Origin: Candidatus Delongbacteria bacterium
GTDB lineage: Bacteria > Delongbacteria > UBA4055
DNA length: 51,198 nt
Assembly (NCBI GenBank): GCA_027858795.1
Contig: JAQICF010000126.1
Location: forward strand, 1-51,198
Reading direction: 5' to 3'
Part shown: piece by piece, positions 26,658 to 35,026 of the stretch
How the letters are laid out: each line of letters begins with the position of its first letter
Numbering within the stretch: the stretch's first letter is position 1
Program-made: the position numbers and the translations under genes
Notes under the pieces: generated by a model
What the model saw: the letters and a program-made list of their open reading frames with translations, nothing else
Database searches by the model: none
Told to the model about the DNA's origin: nothing

Positions 26658-26731
26658 ACCCTGAAAAAAATTCAGGGTGACGGTTTGTTTTAGTAGTGGT
26701 TAATCGTACTTGGAACGCATTCCTGCGTTCC
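26658..26731. repeat. Two hairpin repeats after the M23 peptidase gene
   Basis: ACCCTGAA-AAAAA-TTCAGGGT (26658-26678) and GGAACGCA-TTCC-TGCGTTCC (26712-26731), both with perfect 8-bp stems. An A/T tract with CACTTATCAC-type iterations follows to the lpxB stop. Confidence 0.85.
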
Positions 26732-26759
26732 CTACTCACTCACCACTTATCACTAATCA

Positions 26760-27902
26760 CTATCTTTTTAAATATCCTACAACAGCTTCAGCAACCTTCT
26801 TACCAGCTCCTTTATCACCTATTGAATTTGACACTTTTTCCAATTCTTTGATAGTATCGTTATAATAATCTTCATCATTCAAATATTTCAGAACTTCCAA
26901 TTTTATATTTTCTACTGTGAAATCACCCTGCATCAACTCGGGAATGATCATTTTGTTTGCAATAATATTTGGCAAAGAAATATATTCAGTCTTGATAATT
27001 CTTTTCGCAATGAAATAGGAAAATGAATTTAGCTTGTAAAAAATAATAGAAGGAGTCTTCATTAAAGCTGTTTGCATAGATGATGTGCCACTTTTGCATA
27101 AAACAATATCGGAATATTTTATCAATTCCCATTGATACACTGAATCCACTATATCTATTTTTTCCTCTTTGAAGATACTCAAGTATGCTTCAAATGTAAT
27201 ATTTTCACTTTTGCAGATAAAGAAAGCCAGGTCGTTTCGTTCTTTTTTCAAAGCTCTGACTGTATTAAGTATCACATCAATATGCTTTGATATTTCCTGC
27301 TTTCTACTCCCGGGGAAAATTGAAATCATCTTTTTATCTTCACTGATCTTCAACAATTTAAAAAACTCATCTCTCTCATACCTGATCTTAACAGTATCAA
27401 GTAGTGGATGTCCGACATATCTGCAGTCAATGTGGTAATCTTTATAGATCTCTTTTTCGAAAGGTAGTATGCAACATAAACAATCATAATTTGTAACGAT
27501 ATCAGTTATTCTATTAGCTCTTGAAGCCCATATTTGAGGACTAACATACTTAATGATTTTAGATTTAATATTATGCTTTTTTAATTTCTTCGCCAGTTTA
27601 ATATGAAACTCTGAGAAATCAATTAAAAGGACAACTTTGGGCTTATCCTTGAGAATACTTTTTACCATTGTATTCAATACTTTTCTGATAAAAAATAAAT
27701 GTCTGAATATCTCAAAAAATCCCATGAATCCAAACTCTTCAGTACGAAAAACCGGATCTAAACCTTGTACCATCATATTTGAACCACCGATACCCTTTAT
27801 CTTCAAATATGGATCAGTTACCAATAATTCTTTTATAACTTCACTTCCCAGTAAGTCACCTGAGGCTTCTCCAGCAGATATGTATATTAATTTATCATCC
27901 AT
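26760..27902 (-). CDS. lpxB: Lipid-A-disaccharide synthase
   Basis: 380 residues; a GT19 glycosyltransferase joining UDP-diacylglucosamine and lipid X in lipid A synthesis. YISAGEASGDLLGSEVI is the family N-terminus, with GIGGSNM, YVSPQIWASRANRI, FPGSRKQEISKHID and KSGTSSMQTAL following. It shows that the cell makes lipopolysaccharide. The ATG overlaps the stop of the upstream MBL-fold gene by one base (minus-strand chain glmM-like, GWxTD, MBL, lpxB). Confidence 0.96.
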   Translation of the reverse strand: MDDKLIYISAGEASGDLLGSEVIKELLVTDPYLKIKGIGGSNMMVQGLDPVFRTEEFGFMGFFEIFRHLFFIRKVLNTMVKSILKDKPKVVLLIDFSEFHIKLAKKLKKHNIKSKIIKYVSPQIWASRANRITDIVTNYDCLCCILPFEKEIYKDYHIDCRYVGHPLLDTVKIRYERDEFFKLLKISEDKKMISIFPGSRKQEISKHIDVILNTVRALKKERNDLAFFICKSENITFEAYLSIFKEEKIDIVDSVYQWELIKYSDIVLCKSGTSSMQTALMKTPSIIFYKLNSFSYFIAKRIIKTEYISLPNIIANKMIIPELMQGDFTVENIKLEVLKYLNDEDYYNDTIKELEKVSNSIGDKGAGKKVAEAVVGYLKR

Positions 27903-28663
27903 TATATTTCAATAAACTCCAATGGTAGAGCTTGATGAGCAACATGCACATTAATATCTAAATTATTTTCACCAACAGTGCAAAGCATAGTTTCCAAAGC
28001 CAGCATCGGATCATTATTTTCTTCACTGAGATGAGCTAGAATAACATTTTTTAGATTACTTCTTTCAGTTGATAATAGTAGATTGCTTGCATCAGCATTT
28101 GACAGATGTCCTTTGATACCCGATATCCTCTGCTTTAAGTACCAAGGATATGGACCTTCTTTCAACATCATAGGATCATGGTTTGATTCCAATAAGAAAA
28201 GATCGCAATCTTTAGTCCTTTCTTTTACCAAAGCAGTAGCTTTTCCGAGATCAGTTAAGTGAGAAATTTTCTTTCCGTCAGCTTGAATATTATAAGAATA
28301 ATTCGCTGTTCCATCATGGGAAACAGGTATCGGAGTGATCAAAAATCCTCCTAATTCAAATTCACTTGTAATGAATTTTATCTCACAATTGGTAAAAAGG
28401 TCTGCTTTTACCTTATAATTATCTTCATGTATATAAACAGGAATCTTCAATTTTCTAGCAAGTATTCCTACACCTTTTATATGGTCTGAATGATCATGAG
28501 TAACCACAATTCCGTTAAGGTTCTTATAATCAGCACCGATATAATCAATTCTGCTCAATAATCTTTTTGCAGATAATCCTGCATCTATTAAAATTGCCTG
28601 GTTATTTGATTCGATAAAGGAAGAATTCCCCTTACTTCCACTTGATAGTACCGCTATTCTCAA
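27902..28663 (-). CDS. MBL-fold metallohydrolase (YycJ/WalJ-like)
   Basis: 253 residues. VLSSGSKGNSSFIES at the N-terminus and VVTHDHSDHIKGVGILARK, the HxHxDH zinc motif, with VILAHLSEENNDP near the end, fit the YycJ/WalJ group, whose members are implicated in DNA or cell-wall processes. Exact chemistry is unknown. It begins one base after the GWxTD stop and overlaps lpxB by one base, so co-translation is likely. Confidence 0.9.
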   Translation of the reverse strand: MRIAVLSSGSKGNSSFIESNNQAILIDAGLSAKRLLSRIDYIGADYKNLNGIVVTHDHSDHIKGVGILARKLKIPVYIHEDNYKVKADLFTNCEIKFITSEFELGGFLITPIPVSHDGTANYSYNIQADGKKISHLTDLGKATALVKERTKDCDLFLLESNHDPMMLKEGPYPWYLKQRISGIKGHLSNADASNLLLSTERSNLKNVILAHLSEENNDPMLALETMLCTVGENNLDINVHVAHQALPLEFIEI

Positions 28664-28664
28664 T

Positions 28665-29954
28665 TTATTTCCTCAACCTGAATTCACCACCGGTATAATC
28701 AAAAATATACTGAGTGCCGTATTCATAATATATCCAAACTTCATAAGGTCTGGAGTTTCTATTAAAACTGTAACTTTGTACTTCATCGGGATCACCCATT
28801 ATGCAGAGAACTTTCCCCATATCTGTTTTCCAACCCTGTTTTTTTGGTACAGAAAAATTTATGTTCGAATATGATATCCTGCGATAATATTCTTCCATAA
28901 GAGAATTTTTCTTCAAACTAAGAGTTGTTTCCAATTTATTCCAATATTCTTGGAACCATTCTTTCTTTTGCTCTTCTTCATAGTTAAATACCGGCTTTAA
29001 TGAGTCATATTCCATTAAGTAAAGCATCTGCTCAACTGCTAAAGAAATATCCGAAATATTCAAAGACAGATCTTTCCATCTTAAATAAAATGTACTTTCT
29101 CTTTCAATTGTATTTTCAGGAAAATTAACTTTCAACTCTATCTTATAATTTCCGATATTGAATTTTTCCAATGGAATTTTCAAAACTTGATAATGTAGGT
29201 TTTCTCTTAGGATATCTTTGAAAGTATCATTATAAATTATCGTACCCTTTCTATCAATTATCTTATATTCTATATTATACGACAAATTAATCGCTTCAAG
29301 AGAGTATATTTCGAAAAGTGCTCCCGTGAAAAGGTTTTTCTTGTCTATGATATTGTTGATATTCGGAGTATGATCTTTCAAAAAGTTCTCGTCATCATTC
29401 CAACTTACCATTTGAAGGTCTGAAACTGCTAGATTTCCTTTCATTGAAAATTCAACTTCTTTTTTTACTTTAAATTGCTTTTTACTATTTTGATCCTTTA
29501 TAAGTATCACGACAGAATAAGAACCGTCCGGGATCGAAAAAACGTAATTGTGTTTCTTGTTTGACTTATTTTGTTGAGTTTCTGAGTAGTTTTCAGTCGC
29601 GTAAACAACTTTTTCAGAATTTTGAGATAAAGGGATTTCATCTGTTTTTCCTCTTTCGAAAACGGCTACGGATATTACATAGGTTGAAATATATTCTTTA
29701 CCTTTCTTTAAAAAGTGAAGCCTTTCATTCGTGATCTCAGTCTGAATATTCAGGTCAAAAAAGCCTTCTTTTTTATTAAATAACCTCACTACATTATACC
29801 TGAATACCGGTAGACCTGTAGAAAAGGTTTCATCAAACATCAATGTCTTCTCAGGTTGAGAAAATAGTGGAGAAGATAGTACCAGTAAAAAAAATAATAT
29901 GTTCGTTAGAAATAACTTATTAATCAATAAGTTTGTCTTTATATATTTTAACAA
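28665..29954 (-). CDS. GWxTD-domain protein
   Basis: 429 residues from a TTG at 29954, inside the glmM-like 3' end. An in-frame TTG at 29927 gives a second possible start overlapping that stop by eight bases; no ATG precedes the signal peptide LTNILFFLLVLSSPLFSQ. The C-terminal domain has EWFQEYWNKLE then KKQGWKTDMGKVLCIMGDPDEV, the GWxTD signature typical of Fibrobacterota, Ignavibacteria and related phyla. The middle holds beta-rich repeats such as FNIGNYKIELKVNF. The function is unknown; it should sit in the periplasm or outer envelope. It supports an FCB-type host. Confidence 0.88.
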   Translation of the reverse strand: MLKYIKTNLLINKLFLTNILFFLLVLSSPLFSQPEKTLMFDETFSTGLPVFRYNVVRLFNKKEGFFDLNIQTEITNERLHFLKKGKEYISTYVISVAVFERGKTDEIPLSQNSEKVVYATENYSETQQNKSNKKHNYVFSIPDGSYSVVILIKDQNSKKQFKVKKEVEFSMKGNLAVSDLQMVSWNDDENFLKDHTPNINNIIDKKNLFTGALFEIYSLEAINLSYNIEYKIIDRKGTIIYNDTFKDILRENLHYQVLKIPLEKFNIGNYKIELKVNFPENTIERESTFYLRWKDLSLNISDISLAVEQMLYLMEYDSLKPVFNYEEEQKKEWFQEYWNKLETTLSLKKNSLMEEYYRRISYSNINFSVPKKQGWKTDMGKVLCIMGDPDEVQSYSFNRNSRPYEVWIYYEYGTQYIFDYTGGEFRLRK

Positions 29955-31269
29955 TTTCTTCTGCCTTTTCTTTAGTCTTTGCCTCAGCGAATATCCTTAC
30001 TATCGGTTCTGTGTTTGATCTTCTTAATTGAACCCAATAATCTTCATGATCGATCTTAATTCCGTCAATATCATTAATGTTTGCAGGATCTTCATCTTGA
30101 AGAATAATCCTCATTCTTTCATCAAAATCAATATTTTCTACTGAAACTTTATCTTTTACAATTATATACTGCGGTAGATCATTAAATAAATTCGTTACAA
30201 AATCATTCTTTTCGTATAAATACTGCAAGATCAATCCCGCACCCACCAGTGCATCCCTTCCCGGATGAATTTCAGGTAGAATAACACCTCCGTTACCTTC
30301 TCCACCGATCTTACAATCTCTTTGCAGCATTTCAGTTGAAACATTTATCTCTCCAACCTTTGTTCTGAAAGTTTTTTTATAATTTTTCGTAGCAATATCT
30401 TCCACTACTCTGGAAGTTGATACATTAATTACAATATCTGTGTTTATCTTATCCAGTAAAAGGTCAGCCACCATAGCAAGAGTATATTCCTCGCCTAAAG
30501 GAATTCCAGCATCTGATATTAGAGCTAATCTGTCAGAATCGGGATCAACTACCATACCGATATCATAATTCCCATCTTTGATGAAGTCACAAATTTCTGT
30601 AAGATTCTCTGGCAACGGTTCTGCTCCATGTGGAAATATTCCATTAGGAGTACAATTTATCTTTGCTACACTACATCCTAGATCGATCAAAAGATCTGCA
30701 AGGATAACACTTCCTGCTCCATTAACACAGTCGATAGCCACTTTAAAATTCTTTTTTCTAATATCTGATTTATTTATATACGGTATATCAAGGACCTGCT
30801 GAATATGATATTTCCGTGCATCTTCAATAATTAATTCTGTTGTACCTATCTCCTCAAAACCTACATACTTAGGATCGTCCTGGTTTAAAAAAGTATTTAA
30901 CTTAGCCCCTTGCTCTTCATTAAGGAATAAAGTGTCGTGATTCATAAATTTTAATGCATTCCATTCTGAAGGATTATGACTTGCTGTTATTGCTATACCA
31001 CCTGCAGCTTCATAAAGTTTTATACCCATCGCTACAGTCGGAGTCGTGGCAATATCTATATCAATAACATCTCTGCCACACATATTAAGGACAGAACAAA
31101 CTATATCCGATATAACTTTCCCCGATGGTCTCGTATCTCTTCCTACAATTATTTTTCCCGGTTTACAAAATTTTGAAAAAGCTGAAATATATTTAACTAT
31201 AACATCAGGTGTGAATGATTCTCCTACAATACCTCTTACTCCGGCAACACTTGCCATCAATTTAGACAT
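29920..31269 (-). CDS. Phosphoglucosamine/phosphohexose mutase
   Basis: 449 residues of the alpha-D-phosphohexomutase family: VAGVRGIVGESF, GRDTRPSG, the phosphoserine loop ITASHNPSEWNALKF, the metal loop DPDSDRLALI, GEGNGGVILPEI and C-terminal RRSNTEPIVRIFAEA. GlmM (glucosamine-6-P to -1-P) or phosphomannomutase is likely; the ASHNP loop and GEGNGG match the GlmM/ManB-type common in this group, but the substrate is not certain. A textbook promoter lies upstream, and it heads the glmM-GWxTD-MBL-lpxB minus-strand operon. Confidence 0.93.
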   Translation of the reverse strand: MSKLMASVAGVRGIVGESFTPDVIVKYISAFSKFCKPGKIIVGRDTRPSGKVISDIVCSVLNMCGRDVIDIDIATTPTVAMGIKLYEAAGGIAITASHNPSEWNALKFMNHDTLFLNEEQGAKLNTFLNQDDPKYVGFEEIGTTELIIEDARKYHIQQVLDIPYINKSDIRKKNFKVAIDCVNGAGSVILADLLIDLGCSVAKINCTPNGIFPHGAEPLPENLTEICDFIKDGNYDIGMVVDPDSDRLALISDAGIPLGEEYTLAMVADLLLDKINTDIVINVSTSRVVEDIATKNYKKTFRTKVGEINVSTEMLQRDCKIGGEGNGGVILPEIHPGRDALVGAGLILQYLYEKNDFVTNLFNDLPQYIIVKDKVSVENIDFDERMRIILQDEDPANINDIDGIKIDHEDYWVQLRRSNTEPIVRIFAEAKTKEKAEEIVKIYKDKLID

Positions 31270-31304
31270 TTTTTAGCCTCGAATAATTAATGATTCTGTA
31301 GAAA

Positions 31305-31333
31305 AATATATGCAAACGGGTCGCGAATGTCAA
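31305..31333 (-). promoter_or_regulatory. Promoter of the glmM-like/lpxB operon
   Basis: Minus strand: TTGACA (31333-31328), 17 nt, TATATT (31310-31305), about 36 bases before the start codon. It shares its layout with the rpsA and rpsT promoters. Confidence 0.85.
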
Positions 31334-31397
31334 GATAATAGGGAGAATGGTTTTTCGTCGAATAGTAATATTTTTCACATTTATAAAATATCTCTAT

Positions 31398-31553
31398 AAA
31401 ATGTAAGTTTTATACGTCATTTTCTTTTTTAAAGACTCCGTATTTTGTAGCTAACAAAATGCAAATGCGGAATTTAAGTATCACAAAACGATGCCCCCTA
31501 TTTTCTTGTTTTTTATTTGTTTAAATTTGAAATTGGTGAAAAATGTAAGTTTA
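31398..31553. other. Direct repeats before the AraC-type regulator gene
   Basis: AAAATGTAAGTTT occurs at 31398-31410 and again at about 31540-31552, the second just before the AGGAG of the regulator gene. They may be binding sites for that regulator or chance in AT-rich DNA. The rest of the 305-bp gap (31270-31575) shows only the minus-strand promoter listed separately. Confidence 0.4.
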
Positions 31554-31575
31554 AATATAGGTAGGAGAAACTTTT

Positions 31576-31914
31576 ATGTACGATCAATTGAGTGATGAAG
31601 AATATCCGATAGAATTAAATAAGTTGTTGAAAAAGCATTTAAACAAAGAAAAGCATAATGTTAAAAACATACTTAAAAATTATTTCAACAAGAGCTATTC
31701 TAGCATCAAAAGGAGATATCAAATATGTTGTTGGAAAACGATCTGTGCAATGTATGAAGAGTTCAGATTGGAATTTGCGTTAGAAAGTTTGAAAGAAAAT
31801 TATTGTATGGTTGTTATGAGAGAACTTGGATTTAGAGATGAATCAAACTTTGCGAAGTGGTTCAGAAGGCATAAAGATATGAACCCATCAGAATATAAGA
31901 GAATGCATGAGTAA
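31576..31914 (+). CDS. Small AraC-type HTH regulator
   Basis: 112 residues. The C-terminal half reads LESLKENYCMVVMRELGFRDESNFAKWFRRHKDMNPSEYKRM, written here in parts: helix 1 with ENYCMVVMRELGF, then RDESNFAKWFRRHKDMNP, the AraC second helix-turn-helix. The N-terminal half has a degraded first HTH-like helix and no sugar-sensing domain. AraC proteins usually activate transcription by binding paired sites. It directly precedes the RiPP precursor gene, with TACTGGT repeats between, so it probably controls the cluster. AGGAG precedes the ATG. Confidence 0.82.
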   Translation: MYDQLSDEEYPIELNKLLKKHLNKEKHNVKNILKNYFNKSYSSIKRRYQICCWKTICAMYEEFRLEFALESLKENYCMVVMRELGFRDESNFAKWFRRHKDMNPSEYKRMHE

Positions 31915-31918
31915 AAAT

Positions 31919-31969
31919 ACCAGTATTGTCTGAAAGTACTGGTAGAATGTACTGGTAAATATTACTGGT
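31919..31969. promoter_or_regulatory. Iterated TACTGGT sites before the precursor gene
   Basis: TACTGGT at 31937-31943, 31950-31956 and 31963-31969, spaced exactly 13 bp, plus its inverse ACCAGTA at 31919-31925. The inverse and the first copy can also pair as a 7-bp stem. Candidate operator for the AraC-type protein, or an RNA hairpin ending its transcript. Confidence 0.6.
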
Positions 31970-32079
31970 GGTTTTTGTTGATTTCTGATTTGGGAGCATT
32001 ATCTTTTAATAAATTGCAATTTAGGTAAGATCTGGACGCAGATTGAAAAAAGAAGTTAAAACAAAAAAAAGGAGAAAAC

Positions 32080-32265
32080 ATGAAAAAGGTACTTAAACTG
32101 AACAAGGTCATAGGGCAGGAATTGACAAAAGCAGAAATCAAAAATTTAAAAGGTGGAATTGGAGCAAATGTAGGAATTGAAAATACTATTGATTGTCCAA
32201 CCGGTTGTGGACTCGAAGACGAAGCATTTAGTGGTGGTACGATGTCAAAAGCAGTAGCCCAATAA
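32080..32265 (+). CDS. RiPP precursor peptide, GG-leader type
   Basis: 61 residues. The leader MKKVLKLNKVIGQELTKAEI continues KNLKGG, ending at Gly25-Gly26, as in Bacteroidota natural-product precursors cleaved after a double glycine. The 35-residue core begins IGANVGIENTIDCPTGCGLE and ends MSKAVAQ, with only two cysteines (C39, C43) in CPTGC. AAAGGAG lies eight bases before the ATG. The radical-SAM maturase, the C39 peptidase exporter and the regulator are adjacent. A Cys-based thioether or other C-C or C-S link is expected but not provable here. Confidence 0.88.
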   Translation: MKKVLKLNKVIGQELTKAEIKNLKGGIGANVGIENTIDCPTGCGLEDEAFSGGTMSKAVAQ

Positions 32266-32344
32266 AACTTTAAGATGTGTATTTCTCATATGTTATTCAG
32301 ATGAATTTAATTATAGTTCTATAACTGAGATTTATGGGTTTTGG

Positions 32345-32372
32345 CTGAAAGGGATAATTTACTCCCTTTCAG
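32345..32372 (+). other. Hairpin between precursor and maturase genes
   Basis: CTGAAAGGG (32345-32353) and CCCTTTCAG (32364-32372) form a perfect 9-bp stem with a 10-nt loop. There is no U-run after it, so it probably stabilises or partly ends the precursor transcript rather than fully terminating it. Confidence 0.6.
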
Positions 32373-32406
32373 GATATTTAAGTAAATAAAAATGAAAGAG
32401 AGAAAA

Positions 32407-35010
32407 ATGATTATAAATGCCAATGGGAACAATTATTTTGTTGAGATAAATAATAGAGAAATGTTTTACTTACATCCGATAATTGCCTATTTGTTAACAA
32501 ATAATAAATCATCAGATAATATTAAGGAAGAGTATTTATTCGATAAATCAAGATGGGAAATACCTTATTTAAAAAATATTCATCCTGATGAGCTGAGATA
32601 TTACTTTTCAAAATATGTCTATTTGAAAAAGATGAAAATATTAGAATTGTCACCCTTAAAACGACCGGATTTTAACGCAAATATTACAAGAGAGATCATT
32701 GACCATAAATTGGCGAACCAAAATCGTATTACTTTTGAGATTACAGAGAATTGTAATTTGCGTTGCGAGTATTGCGGTTATGGTGAAATGTATAACTCGG
32801 AATCTCATTACAAAAAGAATGTTTTATCTTTGCAAAAAGTGAAAACATTTTTAAATTTCCTGCACAAGGCAAGATTAGCAAAAAATATTACAAAAGCTAT
32901 AATGATCATGTTTTATGGCGGAGAACCGTTGATGAAGTTGAATCTCATTAAAAAAATTGTGAATTTCTCTAATGAATTATTTGGTGAGGAGAATATCGAC
33001 TTTGGTTTAACAACTAACGGAATGCTTCTTAATGAAGGTAATATTGACTATCTCGTTAAAAATAATTTTCGAATTAATCTTAGTTTAGATGGTAATGCTG
33101 AAGAAAATTCATACAGAAAAGATGTAAAAGGAAGAAATTCTTATCCTGTTATTATAAGCAATTTTAATAATTTGAGAAAAAAATGTACTGATAAATATTT
33201 AAAGAAAAATGTAAAGATATATTCAGTAATGCATGATAAAAACTCCCGTAAATACTCAAATTTTATTTTTAAAGAATATAATATAATGCCTGAACTTTTA
33301 CCATTGAGTAACTGTCGCGTTAAATCGTCTTATCAAGAAAAGTTTAAAAAGATGAACTTATATACCGATTCCTTTTTCAAAGACGATGGAATCCAGAATT
33401 ACTTTAAGAATTATGAAGTTGAGGATCATTTAGCATTAATTAATAAAAAAATTCCTATCAAAAAGGTAAAAAGATTACCAACGGGCACATGCATACCTTT
33501 CAACAACAAGTTTTTTGTTACTGTTGATGGTAAGATATTAGTTTGCCAGCAAGGAATTAATGAAGATGTACCTGATTTTGGAATTATTGATGAAGATAAT
33601 GTAAGAATATTCAATAAAGAAATTATCAAATATTATAAAGGGAAATTTCAACCATACGCAGATTTATGTAGCAAGTGCCATAACGTATTTTGTACAAAAT
33701 GCCTTTTTACAGAACAAAACACACACAACTTAAAGAATATATTGTGTAAAGATTTTTTAGACGAAAAAGCACTGGTAAATAAATTGGAAAGTGAGTTTGC
33801 TAATAGCAGTGTTCATGATACTAAATCCGATGAACAATTATCTTTAACACTTCAGAAGTACATTTATATTGAAAGCTATGTTTATATTAAAGTATTGGAA
33901 GATAAATGCCTTATTTTTAATATGCTAGATGGTAGTTATTACTTTACAAATGATGTTGAAATCGTCAGTATGTTTTCAAATTTGCTTCAGAACAAGAACT
34001 TCTTAAATGTTGAAGATGCTAAACTTGCTCCTGAAAAGCTTAATAAGGTTGTTTTGTACCTGAAGAAAAACTACTTGGGCGATGTAATTGCAACTGATGA
34101 TACTCACATTCCTTTTTATCTTCCCAAAAGTCTTAAGATGATAAATAATCACCTAACATCTGATCCTATGCATAACTTGAACAGACTGGTTTTATATTTG
34201 GATGAAGATATCTTACCTCGGTATGTAAAAACTCAAGATTTCATAAAAAACAAACAGCTATCTTTGAATGATGTTACTCTTCTAGTTAATAAATTTAAAA
34301 ATAGCACGTTATCTGCGATCGAGTTGTATTCTTCTTTTGTAGATAATAATGATGTTGCAAACATTGTAGTTTTCTTAAGCGATTTTAATACTGACATTCG
34401 TATTGGTCTTAATACAACTATAGACAACTTTGAAAAAGCGATCGATATCAAAGACAATAACAAAAATCTAAATATAAGTTATCATGTATTCTCAGACCAT
34501 CTAAAAGAGAAATACTTTACAAATATTAATACAAGTAGCGATATTGAAATCGTTTTTTTAATAGAATCAGATAGCCAGTTATTATACGCACAGGAATTAA
34601 TTGAGAAGTATAATGTTATCAATCATAGGATTAAACCTATTTACAATAATTCGAATATTGATTTTTTTGAAAGCAGTGTATATCTTGATCCTGAAGACTT
34701 TGCCGATAACGAAATAAAGCGAAAAGAGATTTATGCTAATCAAATCATAAATCGTAATTATTTTGGAAATTTATATGTTTTTGCTGATGGATCTGTAAAA
34801 ACTACAATATTAGATAACAAAATTATTGGAAGAATTGATCAAGATTTTGTATCTATATTAAGGAGTGCATGTCAAGAAACAAGTAACTGGTTTTTGACAA
34901 GAAATAAAGTCGAGCCGTGTCGGAATTGCTGTTTTAATGAATTATGTCCACCAATATCAGATTATGAACTGCAAATAGGAAAATATAACCTATGTAACAT
35001 TAATTTATAA
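32407..35010 (+). CDS. Radical-SAM/SPASM peptide maturase fused to pseudo-rSAM domain
   Basis: 867 residues from the ATG at 32407, preceded by GAAAGAGAG; an ATG at 32392 lacks a ribosome site. A short N-terminal region is followed by a radical-SAM domain with CNLRCEYCGYG (C116, C120, C123), MIMFYGGEPLMKL and FGLTTNGMLL, then a SPASM-like part with GTCIPFNNKFFVTVDGKILV and CSKCHNVFCTKCLF. From about residue 478 a second unit begins (LQKYIYIESYVYIKVLEDKC). It has no CxxxCxxC and ends EPCRNCCFNELCPPISDYEL then CNINL, the pattern of pseudo-rSAM partners normally encoded separately. It should modify the CPTGC core of the upstream peptide. Confidence 0.85.
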   Translation: MIINANGNNYFVEINNREMFYLHPIIAYLLTNNKSSDNIKEEYLFDKSRWEIPYLKNIHPDELRYYFSKYVYLKKMKILELSPLKRPDFNANITREIIDHKLANQNRITFEITENCNLRCEYCGYGEMYNSESHYKKNVLSLQKVKTFLNFLHKARLAKNITKAIMIMFYGGEPLMKLNLIKKIVNFSNELFGEENIDFGLTTNGMLLNEGNIDYLVKNNFRINLSLDGNAEENSYRKDVKGRNSYPVIISNFNNLRKKCTDKYLKKNVKIYSVMHDKNSRKYSNFIFKEYNIMPELLPLSNCRVKSSYQEKFKKMNLYTDSFFKDDGIQNYFKNYEVEDHLALINKKIPIKKVKRLPTGTCIPFNNKFFVTVDGKILVCQQGINEDVPDFGIIDEDNVRIFNKEIIKYYKGKFQPYADLCSKCHNVFCTKCLFTEQNTHNLKNILCKDFLDEKALVNKLESEFANSSVHDTKSDEQLSLTLQKYIYIESYVYIKVLEDKCLIFNMLDGSYYFTNDVEIVSMFSNLLQNKNFLNVEDAKLAPEKLNKVVLYLKKNYLGDVIATDDTHIPFYLPKSLKMINNHLTSDPMHNLNRLVLYLDEDILPRYVKTQDFIKNKQLSLNDVTLLVNKFKNSTLSAIELYSSFVDNNDVANIVVFLSDFNTDIRIGLNTTIDNFEKAIDIKDNNKNLNISYHVFSDHLKEKYFTNINTSSDIEIVFLIESDSQLLYAQELIEKYNVINHRIKPIYNNSNIDFFESSVYLDPEDFADNEIKRKEIYANQIINRNYFGNLYVFADGSVKTTILDNKIIGRIDQDFVSILRSACQETSNWFLTRNKVEPCRNCCFNELCPPISDYELQIGKYNLCNINL

Positions 35011-35026
35011 AAAGTGAGGAAGGTAA

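Noticed and set aside
9089..26731. CRISPR array
   Set aside because: The hairpin repeats are isolated, differ in sequence and have no regular spacers.
31937..31969. TACTGGT copies as plasmid-type replication iterons
   Set aside because: Only three copies, no rep gene or DnaA boxes, and they sit between a regulator and its likely target.
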